From positions 47,599-111,598 of the forward strand of contig AGAU01000163.1 of the NCBI GenBank assembly GCA_000224765.2: a stretch of 64,000 nucleotides of DNA, written 5' to 3'. Shown piece by piece: positions 51,184 to 60,430 of the stretch; positions within the stretch are counted from its first letter, which is position 1; each line of letters opens with the position of its first letter. Position numbers and translations under genes: made by a program. The notes under the pieces were generated by a model. The model was not told the origin of the DNA, did not search any database, and saw only the letters and a program-made list of their open reading frames with translations. The DNA is from SAR324 cluster bacterium JCVI-SC AAA005 (GTDB lineage: Bacteria; SAR324; NAC60-12).

Positions 51184-51391
51184 CTCAGCTTGGATTGATT
51201 GCTCCATAAGCCTGTTCATTTAAACCTTTGATGTATGTGGCTTTTTGCAAAGACCATCGATAGAAATATAATTTTTCTGTAGCCTCTAATCCGCCCATTG
51301 GTCATCTTCTCCCCCAAGAAGAAGAAAAATGAACTGATGATTTGAAAATCCTCACCGTGTGGGAAAGGGGAATTACATGGGAACCCTTCAT

Positions 51392-51640
51392 TCAGCCGAC
51401 GAGGGGTTCGACTTGAAGTTCAGCTACTTTTAGAAAGTCTACATCGCCTGTAAGGAAATGGTGTTCTTCTCTCAGCTAGAGGCAACTTGCTGCTTGTAGG
51501 GCATCTAGAGTTCGCAATTTGTGCTGAATGCGGATCACAGTTGCCAACCCAACAACATTTTGGCTGAGTTCTATCCAGTATAGGTCGGGGCACTCAAAGA
51601 AGACATCATAGCTTTTTAGCAACTCCAAGATCTTGTGCCA
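51392..51640 (-). pseudogene. Second PIN-domain remnant (opposite strand)
   Basis: Minus frame HKILELLKSYDVFFECPDLYWIELSQNVVGLATVIRIQHKLRTLDALQAASCL*LREEHHFLTGDVDFLKVAELQVEPLVG*. Confidence 0.65.
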
Positions 51641-51777
51641 GCAAGTATTCTCTCAGAAAGCTGAGCTAACACGCTTCCTAAAACAAAATCCAATGGGTTG
51701 ATTTAAACTGAGCAAACCAGCAACAGTGGAATTCAATCGACACATGACACACAGAGATTCATCAACCGAGTAGCACA

Positions 51778-52731
51778 ATGAAGCCACTACCTACGTTTTA
51801 TGGTTGTATTCCAGCCTTGATGACACCCTGCAACGAATCAGGCACCCCAAATTTTGATGCGCTAACGCGCAAAGGGCGGGAACTGATTGAGGAAGGGATG
51901 AGTTCGGTCGTGTACTGCGGCTCAATGGGTGACTGGCCGTTACTTTCCGAGGAGCATCGTCGCCAAGGAGTGAACGCCCTGATCAGCGCTGACCTGCCAG
52001 TCATCGTGGGAACCGGTGCTCAAAATACTCGGAATGCAGTGGTTCATGCTGTCCACGCAAAAGCCAGTGGTGCAATCGGCTTGATGATCATTCCCAGGGT
52101 ACTCTCCAGAGGTACTTCCCCCGCAGCTCAGCGAGTTCATCTGGCTACGGTTCTGGAAGCTGGAGTTGATCTTCCATCCGTTATTTATAACAGCCCGTAC
52201 TATGGATTTGAAACGAAGGCGGAGTTGTTTTTTGATTTACGGAGAGATTACCCACATCTCGTGGGATTTGAGGAGTTTGGTGGGGCAGAGGCACTGAGTT
52301 ACGCGGCAGAACACATCACCAGCAGAGAAGAGGAATTGGAACTACTGGTTGGCGTAGATACTCAAGTTTGCCATGGAATACTTCGATGTGGCGCAATTGG
52401 ATTGATTACTGGGATTGGCAACGTGCTGCCACAACCCGTGCTGAAGTTGTTTGCACTCTGCCAAGTCGCTCTCAGCGGTGACGTCCAAGCAAAAAACTAT
52501 GCCTATGAACTTGAGGACGCCCTGATAACACTTTCCACTTTTGATGAAGGCCCAGACCTTGTCCTCTATTACAAATACCTCTTGTTTCTCAAGGGAGACT
52601 CCGACTACCAGCACCATCTCAATACCTTTGATGAATTGAGCCCAAGCCAGAAAAATTTTGCGAAGAGCCAGTTGGCTTTATTTGAACGATGGTGGGATGG
52701 GTGGTTAGGAAAACAACATCCTGTAGAATAG
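51778..52731 (+). CDS. Dihydrodipicolinate synthase/N-acetylneuraminate lyase family aldolase
   Basis: GCIPALMTPCNESGTPNFDAL, GSMGDWPLLSEEHRR, PSVIYNSPYYGF. Confidence 0.9.
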   Translation: MKPLPTFYGCIPALMTPCNESGTPNFDALTRKGRELIEEGMSSVVYCGSMGDWPLLSEEHRRQGVNALISADLPVIVGTGAQNTRNAVVHAVHAKASGAIGLMIIPRVLSRGTSPAAQRVHLATVLEAGVDLPSVIYNSPYYGFETKAELFFDLRRDYPHLVGFEEFGGAEALSYAAEHITSREEELELLVGVDTQVCHGILRCGAIGLITGIGNVLPQPVLKLFALCQVALSGDVQAKNYAYELEDALITLSTFDEGPDLVLYYKYLLFLKGDSDYQHHLNTFDELSPSQKNFAKSQLALFERWWDGWLGKQHPVE

Positions 52732-52777
52732 TTTTCAAATCCTGACCAGTCTTCTCAAACAACAAGGTTGAACCCGT

Positions 52778-54709
52778 TCATTCCTCCAGGTTGTCAATCA
52801 CAATTGGTTCAATCGAATCTGCCGGGTGGAAGCCAAAGACACGGGAGTAGAAATACAGCTCAAGTTCTAAGCAACGCTTGATATTCTCTGCGATACGGAA
52901 GCCATGCTGTTCTTTTTCAAAGGGCACATACGCTACAGGAACTCCCTTAGTGCGGAGAGCTTCCACCATCATTTCTGCCTGGTTGGGGGGGACCACTTGA
53001 TCCTCCAGACCATGGAAGAAGATACAGGGACTCGAAAGTTGATCCAGGTGGTTGATCGGTGAACGAGCCTGGTAGACTTCTTTCTCCTCTGGGTAGCTGC
53101 CGATCAGCTGGTCCAGGTAGCGCGATTCGAATTTGTGTGTTTCCTGAGCGAGGACTTCTAAGTCACTGATGCCATAGAGGCTTGCTCCTGCTTTGAAAGT
53201 TTCAGCAAAGGTCAGAGCGGCCAGCGTGGTGTAGCCTCCAGCGCTGCCTCCTCTGATGGCCAGGCGTAATGGATCGGCTTTTTGCTGATGTACCAGATAC
53301 TCTGCCCCGGCTACAGCATCCTCCACATCGATGATTCCCCACTGGTAGATCAGCTCATCTCGGTAGGCTCTCCCATATCCTGTAGATCCACGATAGTTCA
53401 GGTCAAGCACCCCAAATCCACGTGTTGTCCAGTACTGTGTCTTGAAGCTCAGCACTGCGTGAGTAGCGCTGGTGGGACCGCCATGAAGCATAACAATCAA
53501 CGGCGGAGCTTCTCCATCCAGACCCTGAAAATCTTTGTTTGTTGGGGGATAATAAAACCCATGAGAAACTGCATTTCCTGCCGTAGGAAATGCAATCGTT
53601 TCTGGAACAGAGAAGTAAGACTCCTCCAACTCCAAATCTGTAGAAGTCTGGATGGTTCGTATCGTTTTGGTGGAGAGTGCAATTTCGATGATTTCTGGAA
53701 AAAGCTTTGGCGAGGATACCACTGTCAGGAGTCGATTATCAGAAAGAGACAAATTCCCAATGGAGGTATAAGGGAGATCCAAGTCTTCCAGATTGCCTGA
53801 GTCCAGATCTAGCAAGGCTAGTCGATCAAGATTCTTTTCACTGTAGCAGCAGATGATTTTGCTTGAATCAAGAAACTCGTAATGGTGCATCCCAAATACC
53901 CAGTGAGGACCACCAAATTCTGCTTGCCGTGGACACACACCCTGGCTGGATTGTTCGCGATAAAGGTTCCAGCTACCGCCTTCATCAGAGATGTAAAAGA
54001 GCTCTCCAGTCGGTGAAAACTGCGGTTGTTGCACAGAAATTTTCTGCTCTCCTTGTTTTCCACCAGCCACCGGTACCATTTCTCTGGGCATACCTGCTTC
54101 ATCTAGTCCAGTGGCCCAGATCGTCGACTCGTCCCAGGGCATGTTGGGGTGATCCCAAGTCATGAACGCCATCCTTGAGCCGTCTGGACTGATCACTGGG
54201 GAGCTATAAAAGTCGTGTCCCTTGGCAAGAATCGTCAGCGCTCCTGTTTCCATATCAACAGCGCTCAGCTGGTTTTGGGGTTCCCCAGAGACGTTGTGGT
54301 CTTCAACCACGTAGATGATGCGGTTCCGTCCAGCATCGACACAACCATTCGCAAAACGAAAGCCTTCAACTCGCGTTAGCTGGGTTGGTGCTGCATCTTC
54401 TAATCCTTGGCGATAAAGTTGCTGATCTGAAAAATTGGAAAAATAGATGCTTTCTCCATGAATCAGCGAGGCTCCCCCTCCATACTCATGCACTCGGGTT
54501 CTGATGTTGAAAGGAGCTGGGGTGATGTCGTGTACGTTGCCCGCTTGATCCCGTTTAACCAAAACCGAGCGACCGCCTTCTTGAGGACGTGACTCGATCC
54601 AGCAAAGTCCATTTTGCAGCTCATGGGGTGAGGACAAGCCAATGGAACCAGCAACGATCAAATCCGTGCTGATTGGTGATTTCCAGGAACCATAAGAAGC
54701 TTTGGTCAT
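52778..54709 (-). CDS. S9 family prolyl oligopeptidase-type peptidase
   Basis: MLHGGPTSATHAVLSFKTQYWTTRGFGVLDLNYRGSTGYGRAYRDEL, IRGGSAGGYTTLAAL, FFHGLEDQVVPPNQ. Confidence 0.95.
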   Translation of the reverse strand: MTKASYGSWKSPISTDLIVAGSIGLSSPHELQNGLCWIESRPQEGGRSVLVKRDQAGNVHDITPAPFNIRTRVHEYGGGASLIHGESIYFSNFSDQQLYRQGLEDAAPTQLTRVEGFRFANGCVDAGRNRIIYVVEDHNVSGEPQNQLSAVDMETGALTILAKGHDFYSSPVISPDGSRMAFMTWDHPNMPWDESTIWATGLDEAGMPREMVPVAGGKQGEQKISVQQPQFSPTGELFYISDEGGSWNLYREQSSQGVCPRQAEFGGPHWVFGMHHYEFLDSSKIICCYSEKNLDRLALLDLDSGNLEDLDLPYTSIGNLSLSDNRLLTVVSSPKLFPEIIEIALSTKTIRTIQTSTDLELEESYFSVPETIAFPTAGNAVSHGFYYPPTNKDFQGLDGEAPPLIVMLHGGPTSATHAVLSFKTQYWTTRGFGVLDLNYRGSTGYGRAYRDELIYQWGIIDVEDAVAGAEYLVHQQKADPLRLAIRGGSAGGYTTLAALTFAETFKAGASLYGISDLEVLAQETHKFESRYLDQLIGSYPEEKEVYQARSPINHLDQLSSPCIFFHGLEDQVVPPNQAEMMVEALRTKGVPVAYVPFEKEQHGFRIAENIKRCLELELYFYSRVFGFHPADSIEPIVIDNLEE

Positions 54710-54916
54710 ATTTCTTAGTTAATGAGGAAGATGAATGGAATGTTGAGTTTGATATCAAGAGTTTGGGTTAGCAAAGAATGATGAACCAATTTGTTGCAAA
54801 CGTTTTGATGTAGCACAAGAATCTGGGAAAAAAACTCGGTGTTACCAAGTAAACGATGGTGGTCTCAATCCTACCAATGACCAAACATTGCGTCGATATA
54901 CGCTAACAAAGAGCTT

Positions 54917-55594
54917 TCAAAGACTCCAAAATGGCCCAGTTAGTCCTAGTTCCGCAAACATCGCCTGCGTTGAGTCAACCGAGCGTCTTTCCCAATATTT
55001 TTCTGCTCGCCCAGAGTACCACTTGGTCGCCAATTGATGGCAGGTTTGGAGCGAAATCGTTGCTCCATGACTTTGAGTCGTTCTCTTCAGCCAATTCTGC
55101 AAATGTGCTTTCGAACTGAAAGCGAGGATCGTGGCTCAGGTGAAGCCAATCTTTTCCCAGAACCGTTTGGCTGGAACAACAAAATGCACAAGCCATTCGG
55201 AGGTAATTGGCTGGTTTTTGCCAATCAACAGATCCAAACGATCATCACACTCTCCACACCCACACGGGGTGTGACCTTCGGCATCCTTGCCAACGATGGC
55301 AGCAATACCGAAGACATCCCAAATTCAATTACCGTAATATTTTTTTTCGTCTATTTGGGCAGTGTAGTTGGTAGGCAAGGCAGAAAACGGATGGGCCATC
55401 CAGATCGAGTGACTACCAGGAGCCAGTGCAATATCATGTGAAGCGGCAAGTCGCTCGAAAGCGCTTTCTATTTTGCCAATCGGCAGTTGAAATCGTTTTG
55501 CAGTTTCTGCTGTTGTCGGTGGCTGCAATGTACTTATCAAGGTTTGATAGATGAAGTATCTCACCTCAGTATCAAACATAGAGTCTTTGGCCAT
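54917..55594 (-). CDS. MerB-like organomercurial lyase family protein, predicted selenoprotein with two in-frame UGA (55327-55325 and 55138-55136)
   Basis: Single continuous frame MAKDSMFDTEVRYFIYQTLIS...IWMAHPFSALP...KKYYGN-U-IWDVFGIAAIVGKDAEGHTPCGCGEC...VHFVVPAKRFWEKIGFT-U-ATILAFSSKAHLQNWL...FAELGLTGPFWSL*; GGAG RBS before ATG; both UGAs at conserved Cys positions. Confidence 0.78.
55107..55123 (-). promoter_or_regulatory. Candidate bacterial SECIS element for second UGA
   Basis: GCUUUC-AGUUC-GAAAGC: 6-bp stem, apical loop begins 18 nt after the UGA and has G at loop position 2. Confidence 0.6.
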
Positions 55595-55730
55595 AGTTTT
55601 ACTCCAAGATTCTCATCTGATGTGCTTTCTAATTTTTAACAAGACACTTCAGAGTAACTTTTCTGTGAAGAGACGCAATGACGGTAGTTTTGATTTGGCG
55701 AATGAACTTGACTGAGCACACTTATTTTAA

Positions 55731-55901
55731 ATGAAATCCTGCGATCAGTGTCTCGAAGAAATGGATACGCTGTTTAGGGTGCGTATTTCCGCAAGCAAGG
55801 AGTGGATCTTTATCTGCAGGGGATGCCTGGAAGTTGTGCGACCAAACAATCCGAACTATCAGTATGGGGGAACGTGGAAGAATCGAAAAAACAAAAAATG
55901 A
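55731..55901 (+). CDS. Small Zn-ribbon-like protein (56 aa, below ORF-track cutoff)
   Basis: MKSCDQCLEEMDTLFRVRISASKEWIFICRGCLEVVRPNNPNYQYGGTWKNRKNKK; CxxC...CxxC and YGGTWK tail. Confidence 0.75.
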   Translation: MKSCDQCLEEMDTLFRVRISASKEWIFICRGCLEVVRPNNPNYQYGGTWKNRKNKK

Positions 55902-55940
55902 ACGCTCATGGAACCTAAGATTACCGACAGTAGGTCTGCT

Positions 55941-56355
55941 TCAGCATTGGCCATCTCTCATTTCCTTTCTTATCATCGGCGTCGTATCAATCAGGGAGAA
56001 AATATCTTCCAAAGACACATTGCTTGATCTCAACTTTACTCCACCATCTTTGCCCAGTAGCAACAACTGAAATCCTAAACTTGATACTGTGAACTGTTTG
56101 CTCATCTCGTCAAACTCCTCTGACCCCTTGGAGCGGATCCATGTGGACAAGATTTCTGTCTGCAAATGCACAGGTCCTTTCTTCTATTTGCATTTTAAGG
56201 GCAAGGCGCGCCGGTTCCCGCGCTGATGAGAAGAAGGTAATGATCACACGGTTTTTCCCAAGATGGTCTTTCAGTGGAATCGCTTGAAGCGGCATGATGA
56301 TTACAGGATTGATGAGTGCGAATAGCAAAGCAACGACCAGACGATGGGACATCAT
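55941..56355 (-). pseudogene. DUF4174-like protein disrupted by frameshift
   Basis: Signal-like N-terminus ...LKDHLGKNRVIITFFSS...ERTCAFADRNLVHMD then shifted frame ...FQLLLLGKDGGVKLRSSNVSLEDIFSLIDTTPMIRKEMR. Confidence 0.65.
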
Positions 56356-56397
56356 TAGTAAGATCTCAATCAGTCATCATCCGCAGAGATCTTGTTC

Positions 56398-56553
56398 TCA
56401 ACACAAAATTTCCGAAGCAGAACCGTTGAGAATCTCATCGGCCTGTAAGTCCCACAGCTCATACTCATCCAACTCTTCTAGTTCATCTAGTTCCAACACT
56501 TTCTGACGTTGCTGATCTTTCTCAAGAATATCATCAATGCAGATCACACTCAT
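56398..56553 (-). CDS. Small acidic hypothetical protein (51 aa)
   Basis: MSVICIDDILEKDQQRQKVLELDELEELDEYELWDLQADEILNGSASEILC. Confidence 0.35.
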   Translation of the reverse strand: MSVICIDDILEKDQQRQKVLELDELEELDEYELWDLQADEILNGSASEILC

Positions 56554-56777
56554 ATTCCCTCATTGCAAAACATTTCCATCAAGATCATTGCTCCAGAACC
56601 TTCCATGATCAGATATCAGCTACACTTCTTTCGGTCAATTTCGAGTAAGAAGCCTCTTTGAAAAATCTAGGGTTATTTTTTCCTCAAAAGCTATGAGTTT
56701 TACCGCTACTGGCAATATCTGATGCATCCACCTCCTTGGTTTTTAAATAAGATCACTCTGGCAAGCCGGAACCTATC

Positions 56778-56909
56778 TCACTGTGGATTTTCGAAGAAGA
56801 TCAACAGAAATCCAAGGAAAGCAATTGCTGTGGCCAGAGAGCTATAAACAACGATTGCGCTGACTATTTTTCGAATTTTTGGATTGATAAAGACTGTCTC
56901 AGAAAACAT
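56778..56909 (-). CDS. Small single-TM protein (43 aa)
   Basis: MFSETVFINPKIRKIVSAIVVYSSLATAIAFLGFLLIFFENPQ. Confidence 0.4.
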   Translation of the reverse strand: MFSETVFINPKIRKIVSAIVVYSSLATAIAFLGFLLIFFENPQ

Positions 56910-57304
56910 GAATTTCCCTTAGTTGTGGAATTGATCAATTGATGGATGCGAGCGTAATTTACAATTATGAAGGACTGCTCCATCTAAAAACAAACAATTC
57001 TTTCCAAGAATATTCTTAAGTTTCTCTACGAGTTCAATAGTATCTTATCAAGAAATTCATTTCTCCAGATTTACAAAGCTAAGCTATTTATTTTCCACAG
57101 AGAAACAAAAAGCAACTGCCATAGAACATTTCGAAAGAGCTACGTATGAAATTTCTATCGGTTGGTAAAACGGATAATCCATCGTTTCTTGAGAAAATCA
57201 TTATTAACACCTACATCTCTCATCAATTTTCTCACGCAATTTCTTCCTTTTTGTCTGTAAATTAAAATGTGCAATAATTTTAGTATTTTGATTTAAAGGA
57301 ATGC

Positions 57305-57547
57305 GTGGCAAAAAGCTTGAAAAACGTTTCTTTGCCGCATTTTCCCAGATCAGTAAAGTATCAACACTCCAGTCACTTGGAAATTTTCACGAAAAATTCC
57401 CATGAGGGTGTGCACAAATCATATGGCATACATTGGATAGATATTTCGGAATTGAATGATGCTGGGGAGATGGCAAAACAATCTGCCGTATTAGTCGGTT
57501 TGATCTGTTTTGGATTCGTGAGTGCTACCAGCTTTATATTATTCTAA
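57305..57547 (+). CDS. Hypothetical protein with C-terminal TM
   Basis: 80-aa ORF with a hairpin (57553-57575) directly downstream. Confidence 0.4.
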   Translation: MAKSLKNVSLPHFPRSVKYQHSSHLEIFTKNSHEGVHKSYGIHWIDISELNDAGEMAKQSAVLVGLICFGFVSATSFILF

Positions 57548-57552
57548 CCCAA

Positions 57553-57575
57553 AATCTCTTGGTTACCAAGAGATT
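57553..57575. terminator. Hairpin
   Basis: AATCTCTTGG-TTA-CCAAGAGATT, 10-bp perfect stem, no clear U-tract. Confidence 0.5.
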
Positions 57576-57727
57576 CATGGACCACGAGAATTAGTTCTAG
57601 GATCTCTTGAGATCCACTGCAAAGCAATTCATTGAGTTAAGATTCAGACCAATTTTTTTTTGATTCTTACAATAGAGATCCTCAATGATTGTTGTTATCT
57701 AAAATTTTATAGCAAATAAGAGAGACA

Positions 57728-58234
57728 ATGGCACTTTCTAGTACAAAGATTAAAATTTCTCCCATCCCGCTCCTCTTAACTCTACTCCTAACATGTACTT
57801 CACCGCTGATGATTCAAGCTGCAGGTAGCTCAGACGAAGATGATAGTGATCCACAAAGATCTAGAAATTATCAAGAAGCTGTCAGCTACATAAAAAAATC
57901 TGATTACAGTTCAGCTATTCCACTCTTGAGAAGAGAATTAAAAAGAAATTCAAGAGACGCTGATGCTCACAATTATATGGGTTATGCATTACGCAAAAGT
58001 AATGATCTGAAAAATTCTGCAGTTCATTATGCCAAAGCACTTGAAATCAATCCGAAACACCTGGGAGCTCTTGAGTACCAAGGAGAACTTTTTCTTACGA
58101 TAGGTAATTTAGATCTTGCGAAGGCTAATTTGCAAAAACTTGATAAGCTCTGTTGGTTGGGCTGCGATGAATATGACGACCTCAGGGCCTCTATTGAGGA
58201 TTATCAGCAAGGAAAAAAGAGCAGCAGATATTGA
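57728..58234 (+). CDS. Secreted TPR-repeat protein
   Basis: Signal peptide; RNSRDADAHNYMGYALRKSNDLKNSAVHYAKALEINPKHLGALEYQGELFLTIGNLDLA. Confidence 0.9.
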   Translation: MALSSTKIKISPIPLLLTLLLTCTSPLMIQAAGSSDEDDSDPQRSRNYQEAVSYIKKSDYSSAIPLLRRELKRNSRDADAHNYMGYALRKSNDLKNSAVHYAKALEINPKHLGALEYQGELFLTIGNLDLAKANLQKLDKLCWLGCDEYDDLRASIEDYQQGKKSSRY

Positions 58235-58301
58235 TGAAACAACGAATTTGTAAAGAATATTTCTTTGTTAGAATCCATTGCATCAGAAACTTGAGTTTGA
58301 G

Positions 58302-58427
58302 ATGAAAATCAAAGTAATTATATTATTCACAGCACTCTCATTTTTACTAATTGGATGCCCTGGCAAAAATACTCCACCACAAAACAGTAGCCATAAATCT
58401 GGATACTCCAAAAAATCTACTTATTAA
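58302..58427 (+). CDS. Small predicted lipoprotein (41 aa)
   Basis: MKIKVIILFTALSFLLIGCPGKNTPPQNSSHKSGYSKKSTY; lipobox LLIGC. Confidence 0.6.
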   Translation: MKIKVIILFTALSFLLIGCPGKNTPPQNSSHKSGYSKKSTY

Positions 58428-59129
58428 AAGTATTTTACAATTGAATAAATAACTGCATTAACCATGTTGTTACAAATGTAACTACTTCACACTCAATCAC
58501 TTACACAGCAAACTATACAATAAAATACGCTAGATAGTTCTCGAAGACGCCTGCTAAAAGTCACTGCCACAGGAGTGCTGTCGGCACCATTCGCAAAGTT
58601 CACAAGCCAATCAGCGTGCGCTGGTAGCTACGAGAAGAGATTACGGTTAGATAGTTGACAAACTAAAGCCCTCCAACACTCTCATGTTGCTATAGAATCA
58701 ACAAATCCTCCCTACAGGGATGGATTCATCTGCGGCAGTTGTATTCAGTGAAAGGGATGAGATGCCGAGTGGGACCAGTGTGCTGTTGCGGCTGATGCAG
58801 GATGGCACTCTGCAGGGGTAAAAAGACAATTCAATTTGACTAGCATCAAATTTGTCCAAAACTTTCCTCAGCAGCATGGCAAAAAAATTGTGCCCTGCAG
58901 GAACAAATATCTCACAAGCTTCCAGACAATTGCCGACCCCTGTATTCCAAGTAATTCAGAACTACTAACAAATTCTAGATCATTGAACGCAGCAAGATTC
59001 GGCGGAGACAAACTAATCGATAAGACTTTCTAACACCGATTGAAGAGCAGTCATCCACTGAGCATAAGCGTAAAGTGTTGCGCAGTAGCCCACACTAGCT
59101 AAGTATTCTAGACCAGCACATGTTCCTCA

Positions 59130-59505
59130 GTTCCCAGAACACACCAGTCCTTGAACCTGATGCGGCCATCATAAGCCACGGCAAGAACTTCCTTCAGCAA
59201 TAGCTGTGAGAAACTATAACCATTGACCTTGGCAACCACTCAAAAATACTTATCTCGTTCCACATCCACGAGATCAATCTGTTGGGCCTGTTCCAGCAGT
59301 TCCCACACGCGATCCTTAGTATGCGGTGCCAGTTATTCTTCCTAAGTCCAACGGCTACGAATCTCTGACGCATCGATGCCCGCCCCCCGAATCCCTAGCT
59401 CTTCACCAAAAACGGATGGTAAGTTCTTCAAATTCACGGTGAGTATATCGGCATCGTAGGCATGGACATACTGCACACCTAGAAAGTCTTCTGCCTGTGC
59501 TTAAA
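59130..59505 (-). pseudogene. Thermonuclease (SNase-like) pseudogene
   Basis: Minus frame AEDFLGVQYVHAYDADILTVNLKNLPSVFGEELGIRGAGIDASEIRSRW*EE*LAPHTKDRVWELLEQAQQIDLVDVERDKYF*VVAKVNGYSFSQLLLKEVLAVAYDGRIRFKDWC; several in-frame stops. Confidence 0.75.
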
Positions 59506-59560
59506 TGGTCGACAGTAACAGGCAGAGTAACAACAGCTGGAAATGATAGGAGAAGAAGGC

Positions 59561-59866
59561 CTAGCCAATCGAACGGAGTGGATCAACTGAAAGCCTTGGG
59601 AACTCTGTATGCTCAAATCCACGGCGGTCAGCTTTTCGGCGATCATTTGCTACAGGAACACTTTGAACCCGGCGATCGGTCGGCTTGCGGCGTTCGGAAA
59701 TCCTACCACGTCGATCACCTCTACGGCGATCTTCTTTGATGCCTACCTCGGAGAGCTCTATGTGAATCTTGCGGCGCTCCTCACGGGTTCGGCGTTCTGG
59801 CAAATCAGCTTCGATGATCCCACCAAGGGTTAAGTGAATCGAATCACCTGTCTTTGTCTTTTTCAT
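59561..59866 (-). CDS. Arg-rich protein with repeated ERR/DRR motifs
   Basis: LPERRTREERRKIHIE...KEDRRRGDRRGRISERRKPTDRRVQ...NDRRKADRRG. Confidence 0.5.
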   Translation of the reverse strand: MKKTKTGDSIHLTLGGIIEADLPERRTREERRKIHIELSEVGIKEDRRRGDRRGRISERRKPTDRRVQSVPVANDRRKADRRGFEHTEFPRLSVDPLRSIG

Positions 59867-60430
59867 AAATTTCTCAGCTCACTCCTCGATTCTGAAAGGA
59901 CTGTTTTCTTGAAACTATTGGTCGAATTAGAGAAACCCATCAATAATCCCCAGTCTTTCAAGTCGGCATGTTGCTTCTGCTCTCAAGTTCTAGGACCAAC
60001 CCCTAAGATCATGGATTTTTAAACTTTGATGGTGAGATATACTCCAAAGGGAATCTATTGCCAATTCTTTCTTACCAAAGCAACTTTTCTGCAATAGTAC
60101 TGACAAGCAGAGAACTCAACAAGCCCAGCACAGGAATGCTCAACTCTGACCAAATGAAGTATGAAGGCAAGCGATATCCACCTCCCAACAGCTCGTATTC
60201 TCTGCCTAAGCAGCAACCAATTCTTCCTAACCTCTCAATGATTGCGTGACGAGCCTTTAGAAAACCGATAATCTTGGGATAGTTCAATCAGATGATTTGC
60301 TGATCTCAGGCAACATCCACTTCTAGTTCCCTACCGGTCATCATAAACTCAGTGATGGAATCATGTTCTGTTATTTTCTATACCCTCCAAACTTCTTTCC
60401 TACAGGAGGAGTCGACTTACGAAGGCTCCC

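Noticed and set aside
53282-53800. 172-aa plus-strand ORF
   Set aside because: Fully antisense to the well-supported S9 peptidase gene; no recognisable domain
55034-55441. 135-aa plus-strand ORF
   Set aside because: Antisense to the MerB-like read-through gene, which has clear family blocks
59497-59833. Plus-strand ORFs 59497..59739 and 59609..59833
   Set aside because: Antisense to the Arg-rich repeat ORF; no domain recognised
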